Of a stretch of 64,000 nucleotides of DNA, positions 55,789 through 64,000 are shown piece by piece. A model generated the notes under the pieces. It made no database searches. It had not been told where the DNA came from and saw nothing but the letters and a program-made list of their open reading frames with translations. The translations under genes and the position numbers were made by a program. Source of the DNA: a bacterium (GTDB taxonomy: Bacteria > Electryoneota > AABM5-125-24 > Hatepunaeales > Hatepunaeaceae); contig JAIPJL010000002.1 of the NCBI GenBank assembly GCA_021734165.1, forward strand, positions 1 to 64,000, written 5' to 3'. The number at the start of each line of letters is the position of its first letter. The stretch's first letter is position 1.

Positions 55789-58023
55789 ATGAAACAACAA
55801 CCTAAAATAGAACTTAATCCACAGCAACGTGAAGCTGTCGAACATCCCGAAGGACCGCTGCTGATCCTTGCCGGTGCAGGTTCTGGTAAAACGCGTGTAC
55901 TTGCCGCCAGAGCCGCTCATCTTGTTCATATCGGTAAAGCGCGTCCATGGCAGATACTGGCATTAACTTTTACTAATAAAGCAGCGGCAGAACTTCGTGA
56001 ACGATGCATGGGAATGATTGGTGATCAAGGTGAGGCAATCTATGCAGGAACGTTTCATTCTATATTCGCTAAGCTTATGAGACGTGAAGGTTTAAACATT
56101 GATGTTGATCCACACTTCACTATTATTGACGCCGATGACAGCAGAAGACTGATAAAGACTATTATGAAGGAGCATTTGATACCAAGCGGTACGATTACTC
56201 CAGTTCAGATTTCATGGATAATCAGTAAAGCTAAGAATTCGCTTATCAGTCCGGAAGAACTTAAAAAGAATGCCAGAGGTAATGAATATCAGATTGCAGC
56301 CAAAGTTTATGAGATTTATGAAAGAAGGCTCATTCGTATCAAAGGAATGGATTTCGATGACCTGCTCAGCAGACCACTCAAAGCGTTCAAGGCTTTCCCG
56401 TATTTCCTTGAGAGGTTACAGAATCGCTTTAGCCATATTCTCGTTGATGAGTTTCAGGATACCAACCGTGTACAATACAAGCTCGTAAATGAGATTGCCA
56501 GAGTTCATCGTAATCTCTGCGTGGTTGGTGACGATGATCAATCAATTTATGGTTTTCGAGGCGCTACGATTGAAAATATCCTCGAATTTGAACGCGACTG
56601 GCATGATGCTAAGATTATCAGGCTTGAGCAGAACTACAGATCATGTAAACCGATACTCGATGCCGCCTGGTCAGTAATCAAGAATAACAGCCAGCGTCGT
56701 CCAAAGAAGTTGTGGACCGAGAAGGAGGGTGGTCAGAAGATAGATTTGATCGAGACTTCCGGAGATGATGATGAAGCGTTGCGGATTGTTTCTTCAATTG
56801 AAGATGAACATAACCGAAATAAAAGACCGTATAGCAACATTGCAGTTCTTTACAGAACCAATGCACAATCGCTTGCCTTTGAAAGAGCGCTTAGAGCAGC
56901 TCAGATTCCATACAAGGTATTGGGTGGGCTCAGGTTTTATGAACGTAAAGAGATAAAGGATGTACTTGCTTATTTGCGTCTGATAGTTAATCCGGATGAT
57001 GACGTGAGTTTTCTAAGGGTAGTGAATTATCCACCACGCGGTATTGGTGAAGCGATCATAACGGAGTTGCTGTTTCGCGTTTCCAAAGAGAAGGGATCTT
57101 TTAATCAAATTGTTGATGAATTGATGGAAGACGCAGACCTGTCCGCGCGCAGGCGTAGTTCATTGAAAGGATTCGTTGAGTTAATTAATGGATTCAGAGA
57201 TTTAGCTAAAAACGTAGATTTTCAGGATTTGGTTAGAGAAGTCATCACGCAGACCGGTTTACGAGAACGGCTTCAGAAGGAAGAAAAGGATGATCCATCA
57301 AGAGCTGAATCGAAAATTGCCAATCTCGATGCATTGATATATGACATTGGCAAATACATTGATTATGATTCCGAGGTTACCATTGAATCGTTCTTAGAGG
57401 AAGTTTCACTCGTTACAGAGATGGATAATACCGATTTGAATGAAGGTGGCGTAAATTTACTTACATTACATAGCGCCAAGGGTCTGGAGTTTGAAGTTGT
57501 CTGCATAGTAGGACTTGAGGAGGGGCTGTTACCACTTGAACCTCGCGACAGAGATCGTTATGAAAGTGAAATCGAAGAAGAGCGGCGTTTATTCTATGTT
57601 GGCGCTACAAGAGCTATGGAACGTCTCATTTTAACCTATGCTGTAAATCGTTTTCGTTGGGGGAATTACACTGGAGGATCACCTTCACGTTTCCTGTCTG
57701 AGATACCGGGTGATTTGCTAAATTTGGGTAAAAAAAGCAGTTACAGATTCCACAACACAAGACAGAGTGTTTTCCTTGACACTCGGACATACCGGAAAAT
57801 AGAATCTAAACCTATACAACCAACTATTTCTGCTGACGGAAACAGACTGCTTTCATCCGATGAACTTCGCAGAGGTTTACTGGTTAATCATCCAAAATTC
57901 GGGCTCGGTGTTGTAGTCGATTTCTTAAAAAGAGGGGCGGAGAGTAAAATTCATGTTGATTTTGATGATGTTGGAATGAAGATACTGATACATAAATACG
58001 CAAGATTAGAGGTTATGAAATGA
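55789..58023 (+). CDS. pcrA: UvrD/PcrA-type superfamily 1 DNA helicase
   Basis: 744 aa. Motif I 'AGAGSGKT', Ia 'LALTFTNKAA', II 'LVDEFQDTN', III 'DDDQSIYGFRGA', IV 'LEQNYRS', V 'LTLHSAKGLEFEVV', VI 'VGATRAMERL', and a C-terminal Tudor-like tail ('VNHPKFGLGVVVDF') typical of PcrA/UvrD. 3'-5' helicase in repair and replication-fork processing. The stop overlaps the next start (ATGA). Confidence 0.95.
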   Translation: MKQQPKIELNPQQREAVEHPEGPLLILAGAGSGKTRVLAARAAHLVHIGKARPWQILALTFTNKAAAELRERCMGMIGDQGEAIYAGTFHSIFAKLMRREGLNIDVDPHFTIIDADDSRRLIKTIMKEHLIPSGTITPVQISWIISKAKNSLISPEELKKNARGNEYQIAAKVYEIYERRLIRIKGMDFDDLLSRPLKAFKAFPYFLERLQNRFSHILVDEFQDTNRVQYKLVNEIARVHRNLCVVGDDDQSIYGFRGATIENILEFERDWHDAKIIRLEQNYRSCKPILDAAWSVIKNNSQRRPKKLWTEKEGGQKIDLIETSGDDDEALRIVSSIEDEHNRNKRPYSNIAVLYRTNAQSLAFERALRAAQIPYKVLGGLRFYERKEIKDVLAYLRLIVNPDDDVSFLRVVNYPPRGIGEAIITELLFRVSKEKGSFNQIVDELMEDADLSARRRSSLKGFVELINGFRDLAKNVDFQDLVREVITQTGLRERLQKEEKDDPSRAESKIANLDALIYDIGKYIDYDSEVTIESFLEEVSLVTEMDNTDLNEGGVNLLTLHSAKGLEFEVVCIVGLEEGLLPLEPRDRDRYESEIEEERRLFYVGATRAMERLILTYAVNRFRWGNYTGGSPSRFLSEIPGDLLNLGKKSSYRFHNTRQSVFLDTRTYRKIESKPIQPTISADGNRLLSSDELRRGLLVNHPKFGLGVVVDFLKRGAESKIHVDFDDVGMKILIHKYARLEVMK

Positions 58024-61000
58024 ATAGTATTATCAGAGTGAACTTCACTTTATTTACCGTTGTATTTTTCATTCTACAGTCAGTAAATGCTTATGCTGCC
58101 GAGCCGGGTTACGACGAATACTTATATGCGCGAAAACTATTTGATGAAAAATACTATGACTTAGCTGCCGATCAACTTGAGCGGGTGTTGCGGGACTTTC
58201 CTAATCTAACAGAAAAGGAAGAAGCCCAATTCCTGCTTGGAGAAGCTTATTTATATTCAAACGAATATGAAGGTGCACGCGCTGCTTTTCTACGATTAGC
58301 GATTACATACCCTAAATCACCCCGTGCTGCTGAAGCTTTATTCAATGTTGGTGTTGTTCTTGAAAAAAGTGAAGATTCTCCGGGCGCTGCTGAGGCTTAC
58401 GCAAGAGTATTCGGGTTTTATCCTAAAGATAGATACTCGCCGATTGGCTTGAAGCGATCTGCTGATATTTATATTGAAATAGGCGATACTGTTGCAGCGG
58501 AAGTGAAGATGGATCAGCTTATTGAGAATTTCCCTGGCTCTGAGGTTGCTGATTGTGCCAGACTGCAACGCGCTTTGATGATGATGGGGAAGACAGACCG
58601 CTTAGCAACTCGAAGGCATCTCGAATGGATTGCTGAAAGAGCTGGTTCTGATTCGATAGCAGCAGTAGCATCACTTGAACTTGGAAAATTACACAGAGAA
58701 AACCATGAACTTGACGCCGCTGCTGTATCTTTCAGGAAACCAATAGATAAATTTCCGGGAACTGAATTAGCAGCACTGGCGTCTGTGGAACTGGCAGATC
58801 TGCTTAATTATCGCGGTCTGATGACTGAAGCGCTTGAAGTTCTGACACCAGCGCTTCTTATTCAGAACAAAGATATATTAACTAAAGCTCGTATTAAAGC
58901 CGGTGATGCTTATTATCGTCTTAATGATTACAAAAACGCACTCGCTTATTACAGCCAGACAGTTGATGATAATCCGGAAGGAGCGGTAAAAACTGCCTGG
59001 ACAATGGAAAAATTGGGATCAAAGAGTCAAGCTTTTTCAAGATATATTCAAATTAGCAGTACTAAATCGAAATATGCATCCGAAGCCTGTCGAAGAGCAG
59101 CAATATTGTCAGGTGAGTTCGGTCAATGGGATAAAGCAGCACAACTCTGGGCAAAGCTCCTGAATAACTCTGAGTATCCGGATCCTGACGGAATAATCAA
59201 CTTTGAATTAGTCAAAGCCAGAGCAAAATCGGGTGAATCTATCCGCGGCGCTGCTCAACGGGCAATAGCACGATATAAACAAAGCCCATATCTTGATGAA
59301 ATTGCATATCTTAATTACGCTGAAGAACTTTCTGTTAGTCTTGAAGGTAATCTTGAAGATTTACAGGATCCGTTCACTGCTATGAAGTCGTTTCCTGCAT
59401 CGGAATGGCTCGACTCAGCTATTGTTCTTAATAAGTTCTTTATTAACCACAAAGTTAAAAGCAGAAATCTCATGGAGCGAATGGCGGAACTGTCATCTCG
59501 ATCACAGAATTCCGTCAGCAAGGCGAAATGGGCGATGGACTGGGGAGATTTTTATTTGGACGAGTTTAAAGATCCGATCAAAGCGCTTGATCAATACAGC
59601 TCTGTGCTTGATCAGATTATTGTTACACCTGAAGATCTTCTATACAGCTATCGGAGTATATTAGAAGCTTATATGTACCTTTACGAGGAAGCAATCTGGG
59701 AGGTTGATACATTTTCTGTAGAGATGTATGGAGATAGCTGCTATAGCTGGTTAGGACAATTAAATGAAATAGATCCTGGCAGCGATGATACCCGAAAAGT
59801 TATAACACAACTCCGGCGGCTTGATTTGAGAGCTGTAAAGGATGATCCTTTTTTATATAATAATGTACTTGATAGTATTGAAGCAGATATTGCAGCTTAT
59901 GGAATAGAACGCATTCCTGTTGATATTATAGCGGAGTATTTATCCGGTAAACTTAACAGCGGACAAATAAATACCGAAGATTTGAATGATCTTATTGCAA
60001 TGGTTAAATCTGCCATAGACTACTCACATGACAAGCGTTTGACTGCCAAGTTGACTCATATTAAAGTAATCCTGATGGAGATGAATGGTGAGAAGGAGCT
60101 TGCTTTAGAAACAGGTCGCAAATTGTCGCTTGAATATCCAAATACTGAAGGTGGGGCGGAGGCGCTCGGCGGGATGATTGAAAATCCTTTGCTTAGTGTA
60201 GAAGAACGATATAAAACTTACGAACAGTTTACGTCTCTATATCCTTATCTTGTAATTCCAGTGATTCACTTCCAGATTGCTGCGGTATTGCTTGATTCAA
60301 TGAATTTCCCGCTTGAAGCTCTGACAGCTCGTAAACGCTGGAAAGCAGCCGTCGAATGGGAACAGCCACGTCTTGATATATTTGAAATGTCAGATGAAGC
60401 AAGTATCTACTACCAGGCGAGAAGCTATCAGAAAGCATCGCAATTGTTGGATGCTCAAGAGCAATACAGGGCGCTTCTTAATTTAAATCCGCAGGGGAAA
60501 TTCTCAGCAGCCTGTTATCTTCATCTTGCGGAACTCAAATTTAGTCTTGGGAGTATTCAGCTTGCTGTCGCCTATGTAGATACTCTGGCGCTTAAATTTC
60601 CCAACTCTTTAGAATATCAATCCGGTATGCGGATGTTACCTGTTTTATTAATGGAGATAGAGGATTATGAAAAAGCGCTACATGACTGGGGGCAGTTAAG
60701 CTTAGTTGAAATCAATCCTGATAGTACTTTAAAATATCAGGTTCAATCGGTTGTATGTCTGTACAGACTTGGGAAGTCAGAGGAAGCGCGTCTTAGGGCA
60801 AAGGAGCTCTATAAACAATACAAAGATAACGCTGATCTCGATCAGTATAAGGCTTTATTCTATCTTGAGAAAGGTCTCGCTCTTGATAAAGCCGGTAACC
60901 ATGAAAACGCACGTAAACAGTATGAGACTATTATCGAGAGTTATTCGCTCTCTGAATGGTCGGATGATGCTGCTTTTAGTATGGGTAGATCTCTAATAAT

Positions 61001-61676
61001 GGAAAATAAAGTTGAAGAAGGGATCGCCGAATTAAAAAAATTCACGGAGAATTTTCCTGACAGCAGTTTAGCGATTGATGCACTGTTAACAATCGGATTA
61101 ACGGCTTTCAGAGAGGGTGACTTTAGTGAGTCGGTATCCGCTTTAAAAAAGGTATGGGAATGGAAAAAAGGCGAACGACTCTGGAAGACAGCTTTTGAAT
61201 CTCTGATCAGCGTATATAAAGCAGCACGGTTTTGGGATGCCGCTGTTCAATTGACGAGGGATTATATAGATCGTTTTCCCGATGCTACTGATTTACTTAA
61301 CCGTCAGATGGACCTTGGCTGGTTTATGCTTCAACTCGGACAGTGGGAAGTTGCAATAGATCAATATCGGTCATTGTTACCCATTGCAGATGCTGAAAAA
61401 GAGGCTGAAGTGCAATTCTATATCGGTGAAGCTTATATGAATGCAGGTAATTATCGCATGGCTATTCTTGAGTATTTGAAAGTAAAGGTTCTTGGACGAA
61501 AAACGAAGTTAGATTGGGGCGTTACTGCAATTTATAAGTCGGGATTGTGTTATGAAGCTCTCAATGAACCGGAAGGCGCTGCACGCATGTATCGAATGAT
61601 TATTGCAGAAAGAGGGGAGACCAGCAACTATGGAATGACTGCCAAGAAGCGTCTCAATGAATTAAAGAAGGAATGA
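58020..61676 (+). CDS. Giant periplasmic TPR-repeat protein
   Basis: 1218 aa. Signal peptide cut near AYAAE, then tetratricopeptide-like repeats across the whole length ('YDLAADQLERVLRDFP', 'AQFLLGEAYLYSNEYEGA', 'AEVQFYIGEAYMNAGNYRMA'), about 20 or more. Resembles the YbgF/Tol-Pal-type or gliding-scaffold TPR proteins in repeat spacing, but no known partner domain is visible. Coupled to pcrA by a 4-nt overlap. Probably an envelope scaffold. Confidence 0.8.
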   Translation: MNSIIRVNFTLFTVVFFILQSVNAYAAEPGYDEYLYARKLFDEKYYDLAADQLERVLRDFPNLTEKEEAQFLLGEAYLYSNEYEGARAAFLRLAITYPKSPRAAEALFNVGVVLEKSEDSPGAAEAYARVFGFYPKDRYSPIGLKRSADIYIEIGDTVAAEVKMDQLIENFPGSEVADCARLQRALMMMGKTDRLATRRHLEWIAERAGSDSIAAVASLELGKLHRENHELDAAAVSFRKPIDKFPGTELAALASVELADLLNYRGLMTEALEVLTPALLIQNKDILTKARIKAGDAYYRLNDYKNALAYYSQTVDDNPEGAVKTAWTMEKLGSKSQAFSRYIQISSTKSKYASEACRRAAILSGEFGQWDKAAQLWAKLLNNSEYPDPDGIINFELVKARAKSGESIRGAAQRAIARYKQSPYLDEIAYLNYAEELSVSLEGNLEDLQDPFTAMKSFPASEWLDSAIVLNKFFINHKVKSRNLMERMAELSSRSQNSVSKAKWAMDWGDFYLDEFKDPIKALDQYSSVLDQIIVTPEDLLYSYRSILEAYMYLYEEAIWEVDTFSVEMYGDSCYSWLGQLNEIDPGSDDTRKVITQLRRLDLRAVKDDPFLYNNVLDSIEADIAAYGIERIPVDIIAEYLSGKLNSGQINTEDLNDLIAMVKSAIDYSHDKRLTAKLTHIKVILMEMNGEKELALETGRKLSLEYPNTEGGAEALGGMIENPLLSVEERYKTYEQFTSLYPYLVIPVIHFQIAAVLLDSMNFPLEALTARKRWKAAVEWEQPRLDIFEMSDEASIYYQARSYQKASQLLDAQEQYRALLNLNPQGKFSAACYLHLAELKFSLGSIQLAVAYVDTLALKFPNSLEYQSGMRMLPVLLMEIEDYEKALHDWGQLSLVEINPDSTLKYQVQSVVCLYRLGKSEEARLRAKELYKQYKDNADLDQYKALFYLEKGLALDKAGNHENARKQYETIIESYSLSEWSDDAAFSMGRSLIMENKVEEGIAELKKFTENFPDSSLAIDALLTIGLTAFREGDFSESVSALKKVWEWKKGERLWKTAFESLISVYKAARFWDAAVQLTRDYIDRFPDATDLLNRQMDLGWFMLQLGQWEVAIDQYRSLLPIADAEKEAEVQFYIGEAYMNAGNYRMAILEYLKVKVLGRKTKLDWGVTAIYKSGLCYEALNEPEGAARMYRMIIAERGETSNYGMTAKKRLNELKKE

Positions 61677-61683
61677 GGCTATA

Positions 61684-62808
61684 ATGGAAAAAGGTATTCT
61701 GATTGCTACGCTTGTCACCGGAGCTTCAGTCGTACTTGCTAAACTATTTAAAGGAAAGCTGAATTTCGGATCCACAAAGGATCCCTCCGTTTTCAAACTA
61801 AAAAGCAAAGATAACGGCACTTATCAGGGTGTAGAATACAATTATAAATACACCAGCGGTAGTCAGCATAACAGCTCGTCGTTTCGTCTATCAGTGGAAT
61901 GCCCTTGCGAAGGTTCTTTTAAGCTAACCAAACTTACAGGTTTTGATCGTTTTTTTATAAGGTTAGGTTTCAGTAAAGACATTCGCACCGGTTATGCAGA
62001 TTTCGACGATAAGTTTCTCATAGCTACAGACAGTGAGGAATTTACCGAAGCATACTTCACGCCGGCTGTAAAACGGCAGGCTGCTATTGAAATATATGAC
62101 ATGGATTTTGAGGAAATAAAATGTGATGGGAAGATTATTACCGTCACAAAAACACCTGTAAAAAAGAAATCTGAAGTTGATGAAGCGCTAATAGAACAGA
62201 TTATGCAGCGATTGATTCTCCTGATAAAGGATGTCCCACAAGATGTAATTACAAGAGTTGAAGTCAGATCAAATTATAAATTTAAACGTGTTGCGCTATA
62301 TGTAATATCATTGTTTTTTATAGTAGCCGGTTTTATGGCGTTTATCTTTGGGCTATTATTACACAAACCACTCGATGTGTTACCAATATTTCTGGAATCA
62401 TTGAAGTTCAGTGTTCCCGGAGCGCTTTTTATGATTTGGTTTTCAGCGAAGCTGCTGAAAGGTAAATCTACTTCTCACAGGGATTTTGCAGCAATATCTG
62501 CTTTATTTCTGGCAGGTTCTCTGTTCGTATGTTTTGGTGGGGAGTTATTTCTAAACGGATACCTTGATGATGGCTTAGTATCTAAACACAACACAGTTAT
62601 AACCAGAAAATATACATCTTCAAACAAGAATGGAAAAGAGTATAAAGTATTAGTTGAATCGTGGCGTGAAAACAGGACAAGTGAAAAGTTTGAAGTAAAA
62701 AAGAAGATTTATAAACGAATTAGAGTACTTGAATCAGAGATGATTGTAACAACCAAACCCGGAAGATTTGGATTTGAGTGGGTAGTGGAGAAGAGATTGA
62801 AAGATTAA
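61684..62808 (+). CDS. Membrane protein, unknown function
   Basis: 374 aa. An N-terminal anchor ('ILIATLVTGASVVLAKLF'), a soluble beta-rich domain (about 35-165), then three hydrophobic helices ('YVISLFFIVAGFMAFIFGLLL', 'SVPGALFMIWFSA', 'AAISALFLAGSLFVCFGG') and a basic C-terminal domain. Family unknown. Starts 7 nt after the TPR gene, so part of that operon. Confidence 0.65.
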   Translation: MEKGILIATLVTGASVVLAKLFKGKLNFGSTKDPSVFKLKSKDNGTYQGVEYNYKYTSGSQHNSSSFRLSVECPCEGSFKLTKLTGFDRFFIRLGFSKDIRTGYADFDDKFLIATDSEEFTEAYFTPAVKRQAAIEIYDMDFEEIKCDGKIITVTKTPVKKKSEVDEALIEQIMQRLILLIKDVPQDVITRVEVRSNYKFKRVALYVISLFFIVAGFMAFIFGLLLHKPLDVLPIFLESLKFSVPGALFMIWFSAKLLKGKSTSHRDFAAISALFLAGSLFVCFGGELFLNGYLDDGLVSKHNTVITRKYTSSNKNGKEYKVLVESWRENRTSEKFEVKKKIYKRIRVLESEMIVTTKPGRFGFEWVVEKRLKD

Positions 62809-62918
62809 CGTTATTACTACATTAGTAGCAATAAATAGACAATAATGAAATGACGATGCGAGAGTAATTAACTTGCAAAGCAAGAATTTGTTGTCAACAT
62901 AAAATTTTGAGGTATGAA

Positions 62919-63401
62919 ATGCAATCTTTTGTTGTGACTCCAATCTACGATAAACATCGTGATTGGACTGTAATGATATTGAAAGAATGGTGGTCATCTA
63001 CGCGGATAGTTTCAAGAGGTAAAATACATTACGCAGATCAATTGCCAGGTTTCATCGCTTTAAGGGATGAATTCCCGATAGGTTTCATAACTTTCAATAT
63101 CACCGATGACGGTTGTGAAATCGTCTGTCTTAACAGTATCCGAAAGGGAATCGGTGTTGGGCAAGCCTTAATTGATGCGGTAAGGAATGAAGCGCTAAAA
63201 GATGGTTGCAGGCGACTGTGGCTTATAACGACCAACGATAATCTGAAAGCAATTCGTTTCTATCAGAAACAAGGTTTCAGATTATTTGCAGTTCATCAAA
63301 ACGCCATAGAGGAATCCAGAAAACTGAAACCGGAAATTCCTTTGATTGGCTCTGATGGTATCCCGATCAGAGATGAAATAGAAATAGAAATGCTGATCTG
63401 A
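62919..63401 (+). CDS. GNAT family N-acetyltransferase
   Basis: 160 aa from ATG 62919 (GAGG 6 nt upstream; TTG 62907 rejected). Acetyl-CoA loop 'RKGIGVGQALIDAV' and 'LWLITTNDNLKAIRFYQKQGF' identify the fold; the C-terminal 'IPLIGSDGIPIRDEIEIEM' is typical of a subfamily of unknown substrate. Confidence 0.85.
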   Translation: MQSFVVTPIYDKHRDWTVMILKEWWSSTRIVSRGKIHYADQLPGFIALRDEFPIGFITFNITDDGCEIVCLNSIRKGIGVGQALIDAVRNEALKDGCRRLWLITTNDNLKAIRFYQKQGFRLFAVHQNAIEESRKLKPEIPLIGSDGIPIRDEIEIEMLI

Positions 63402-63453
63402 ATCAGAATTAGTAAAGTGTGGCACGGTCAGCCACGTTTGGGGTGCAATCACA

Positions 63454-63611
63454 TGATGACGAGTTCTTTGAAGTATTGCCTTTTAAGTGTCATACCTGCG
63501 AAGGCAGGTATCTAAAGATGTTTTATATTTAAGTACTTAGCTCTTTTAGATTCCTGCCTACGCAGGAATGACAGGTTCGATTTCCGGTTATTTCAAAGGA
63601 CTCGTCATTAC
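63454..63611. repeat. Composite palindromic repeat element, copy 2
   Basis: Terminal arms TGACGAGTTCTTTGAAGTA and TATTTCAAAGGACTCGTCA (few mismatches) enclose ATACCTGC-gaag-GCAGGTAT and ATTCCTGC-ctac-GCAGGAAT, in the same order and spacing as copy 1 at 46248. Flank 'CGTGACAGCACTC' is shared with copy 1. Confidence 0.8.
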
Positions 63612-63763
63612 GTGACAGCACTCGGTTCAGTATTTTGAGCGTACATCCTAAACCACAAGATTCTTACCATTTTTCTTAAATACTTAAAATCCATGCAACC
63701 AATCAATACACCCATGCGTCATATTAGTAGTTCATTACCGGTAATGCAAAAATTTGGATCAAT

Positions 63764-64000
63764 TTGAACTTTGAACAATCACTAAAGACCTGCTACGACG
63801 ATGCTGTCAGGTTTGCGCGCAGTCTATCCGGCTCAAAGGAGAACGGTGACGACCTCCTCCAGGAAGCCCTGATAAAAGCCTGGCGCGCGTATCCTCAACT
63901 GAAAGATCAGGATCGTTTTAAGCAGTGGCTGCTAACAATCATCAGCAACACTCACCGTTCGCTTCGGCGAACCTGGTGGGTGAAGCGGGTGATAGGTCTG
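63764..64000 (+). CDS. ECF-type RNA polymerase sigma factor, cut by the window end
   Basis: First 79 residues only, from TTG 63764 ('NFEQSLKTCYDDAVRFARSL'). Region 2 motif 'DDLLQEALIKAWRAYPQLKD' and 'FKQWLLTIISNTHRS' are those of sigma-70-family ECF factors. Region 4 lies beyond the window. An anti-sigma gene would be expected downstream. Confidence 0.85.
   Translation, partial: MNFEQSLKTCYDDAVRFARSLSGSKENGDDLLQEALIKAWRAYPQLKDQDRFKQWLLTIISNTHRSLRRTWWVKRVIGL

Overview
The window looks like a contig from an uncultured bacterium of the FCB superphylum (Fibrobacteres-Chlorobi-Bacteroidetes and related candidate phyla), probably outside Bacteroidota proper. Four large secreted proteins end in a 'YPNPFN...GIY...KVVLVK' (or equivalent) type IX secretion sorting domain. 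The genome is Gram-negative: it has LpxB, LolD, a TonB-dependent receptor and many lipoproteins. The primary sigma factor is of the short 303-aa form. Base composition is moderately AT-rich. Unlike typical Bacteroidota, many genes have clear Shine-Dalgarno (SD) sites, and several intergenic regions carry E. coli-like -35/-10 promoters with 16-18 bp spacing. The exact phylum cannot be fixed from sequence reading alone.

Layout. 1-2.6 kb: glutamate dehydrogenase, CDF cation transporter, tRNA-Leu. 3-6 kb: a WD40 protein fused to a caspase-like domain that has lost both catalytic residues. 6-14.3 kb: ABC-F ATPase, membrane-anchored HTH protein, a secreted T9SS-cargo protein, a small Cys protein, HTH-cupin regulator, ftsB, enolase and a zinc-ribbon protein. 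14.5-20.6 kb: lipoprotein, sigma-54-type activator, Ser/Thr kinase with PEGA domains, kelch T9SS protein and TPR/membrane protein. 20.9-25 kb: fmdB-like, hpt, lolD, clpC. 25.1-26.6 kb: a three-gene cassette (proteasome-like Ntn-hydrolase, 72-aa protein, Doc/Fic toxin). 26.6-30.3 kb: lpxB, a methyltransferase, a Gfo/Idh oxidoreductase and rpoD on the minus strand. 31.4-40.4 kb: two giant secreted T9SS proteins, a thioredoxin-like protein, a conserved exported protein, and a short regulated minus-strand transcript with its own promoter and terminator. 40.6-48.9 kb, minus strand: purL, a frameshifted RelE-type toxin with antitoxin, a lipoprotein, a MazF-type toxin with antitoxin, accD, rimI, folP, an outer-membrane protein and two small lipoproteins. 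49.6-51.1 kb: cheD and an HDOD protein. 51.2-53.6 kb: TonB-dependent receptor. 53.7-62.8 kb: an operon-like run with a degenerate metallophosphoesterase, mltG, pcrA/uvrD, a giant TPR protein and a membrane protein. 62.9-64 kb: GNAT, a palindromic repeat and the start of an ECF sigma factor.

Most of the content is housekeeping (enolase, purL, accD, folP, hpt, lpxB, rpoD, clpC). The accessory signals are the Ntn-hydrolase/Doc cassette, the toxin-antitoxin island between purL and accD, the pseudo-caspase, the short operator-controlled transcript near 36.7 kb, composite palindromic repeats, and three genes whose coding frame runs upstream of any ATG/GTG/TTG and appears to begin at an AUH codon (AUA or AUC).
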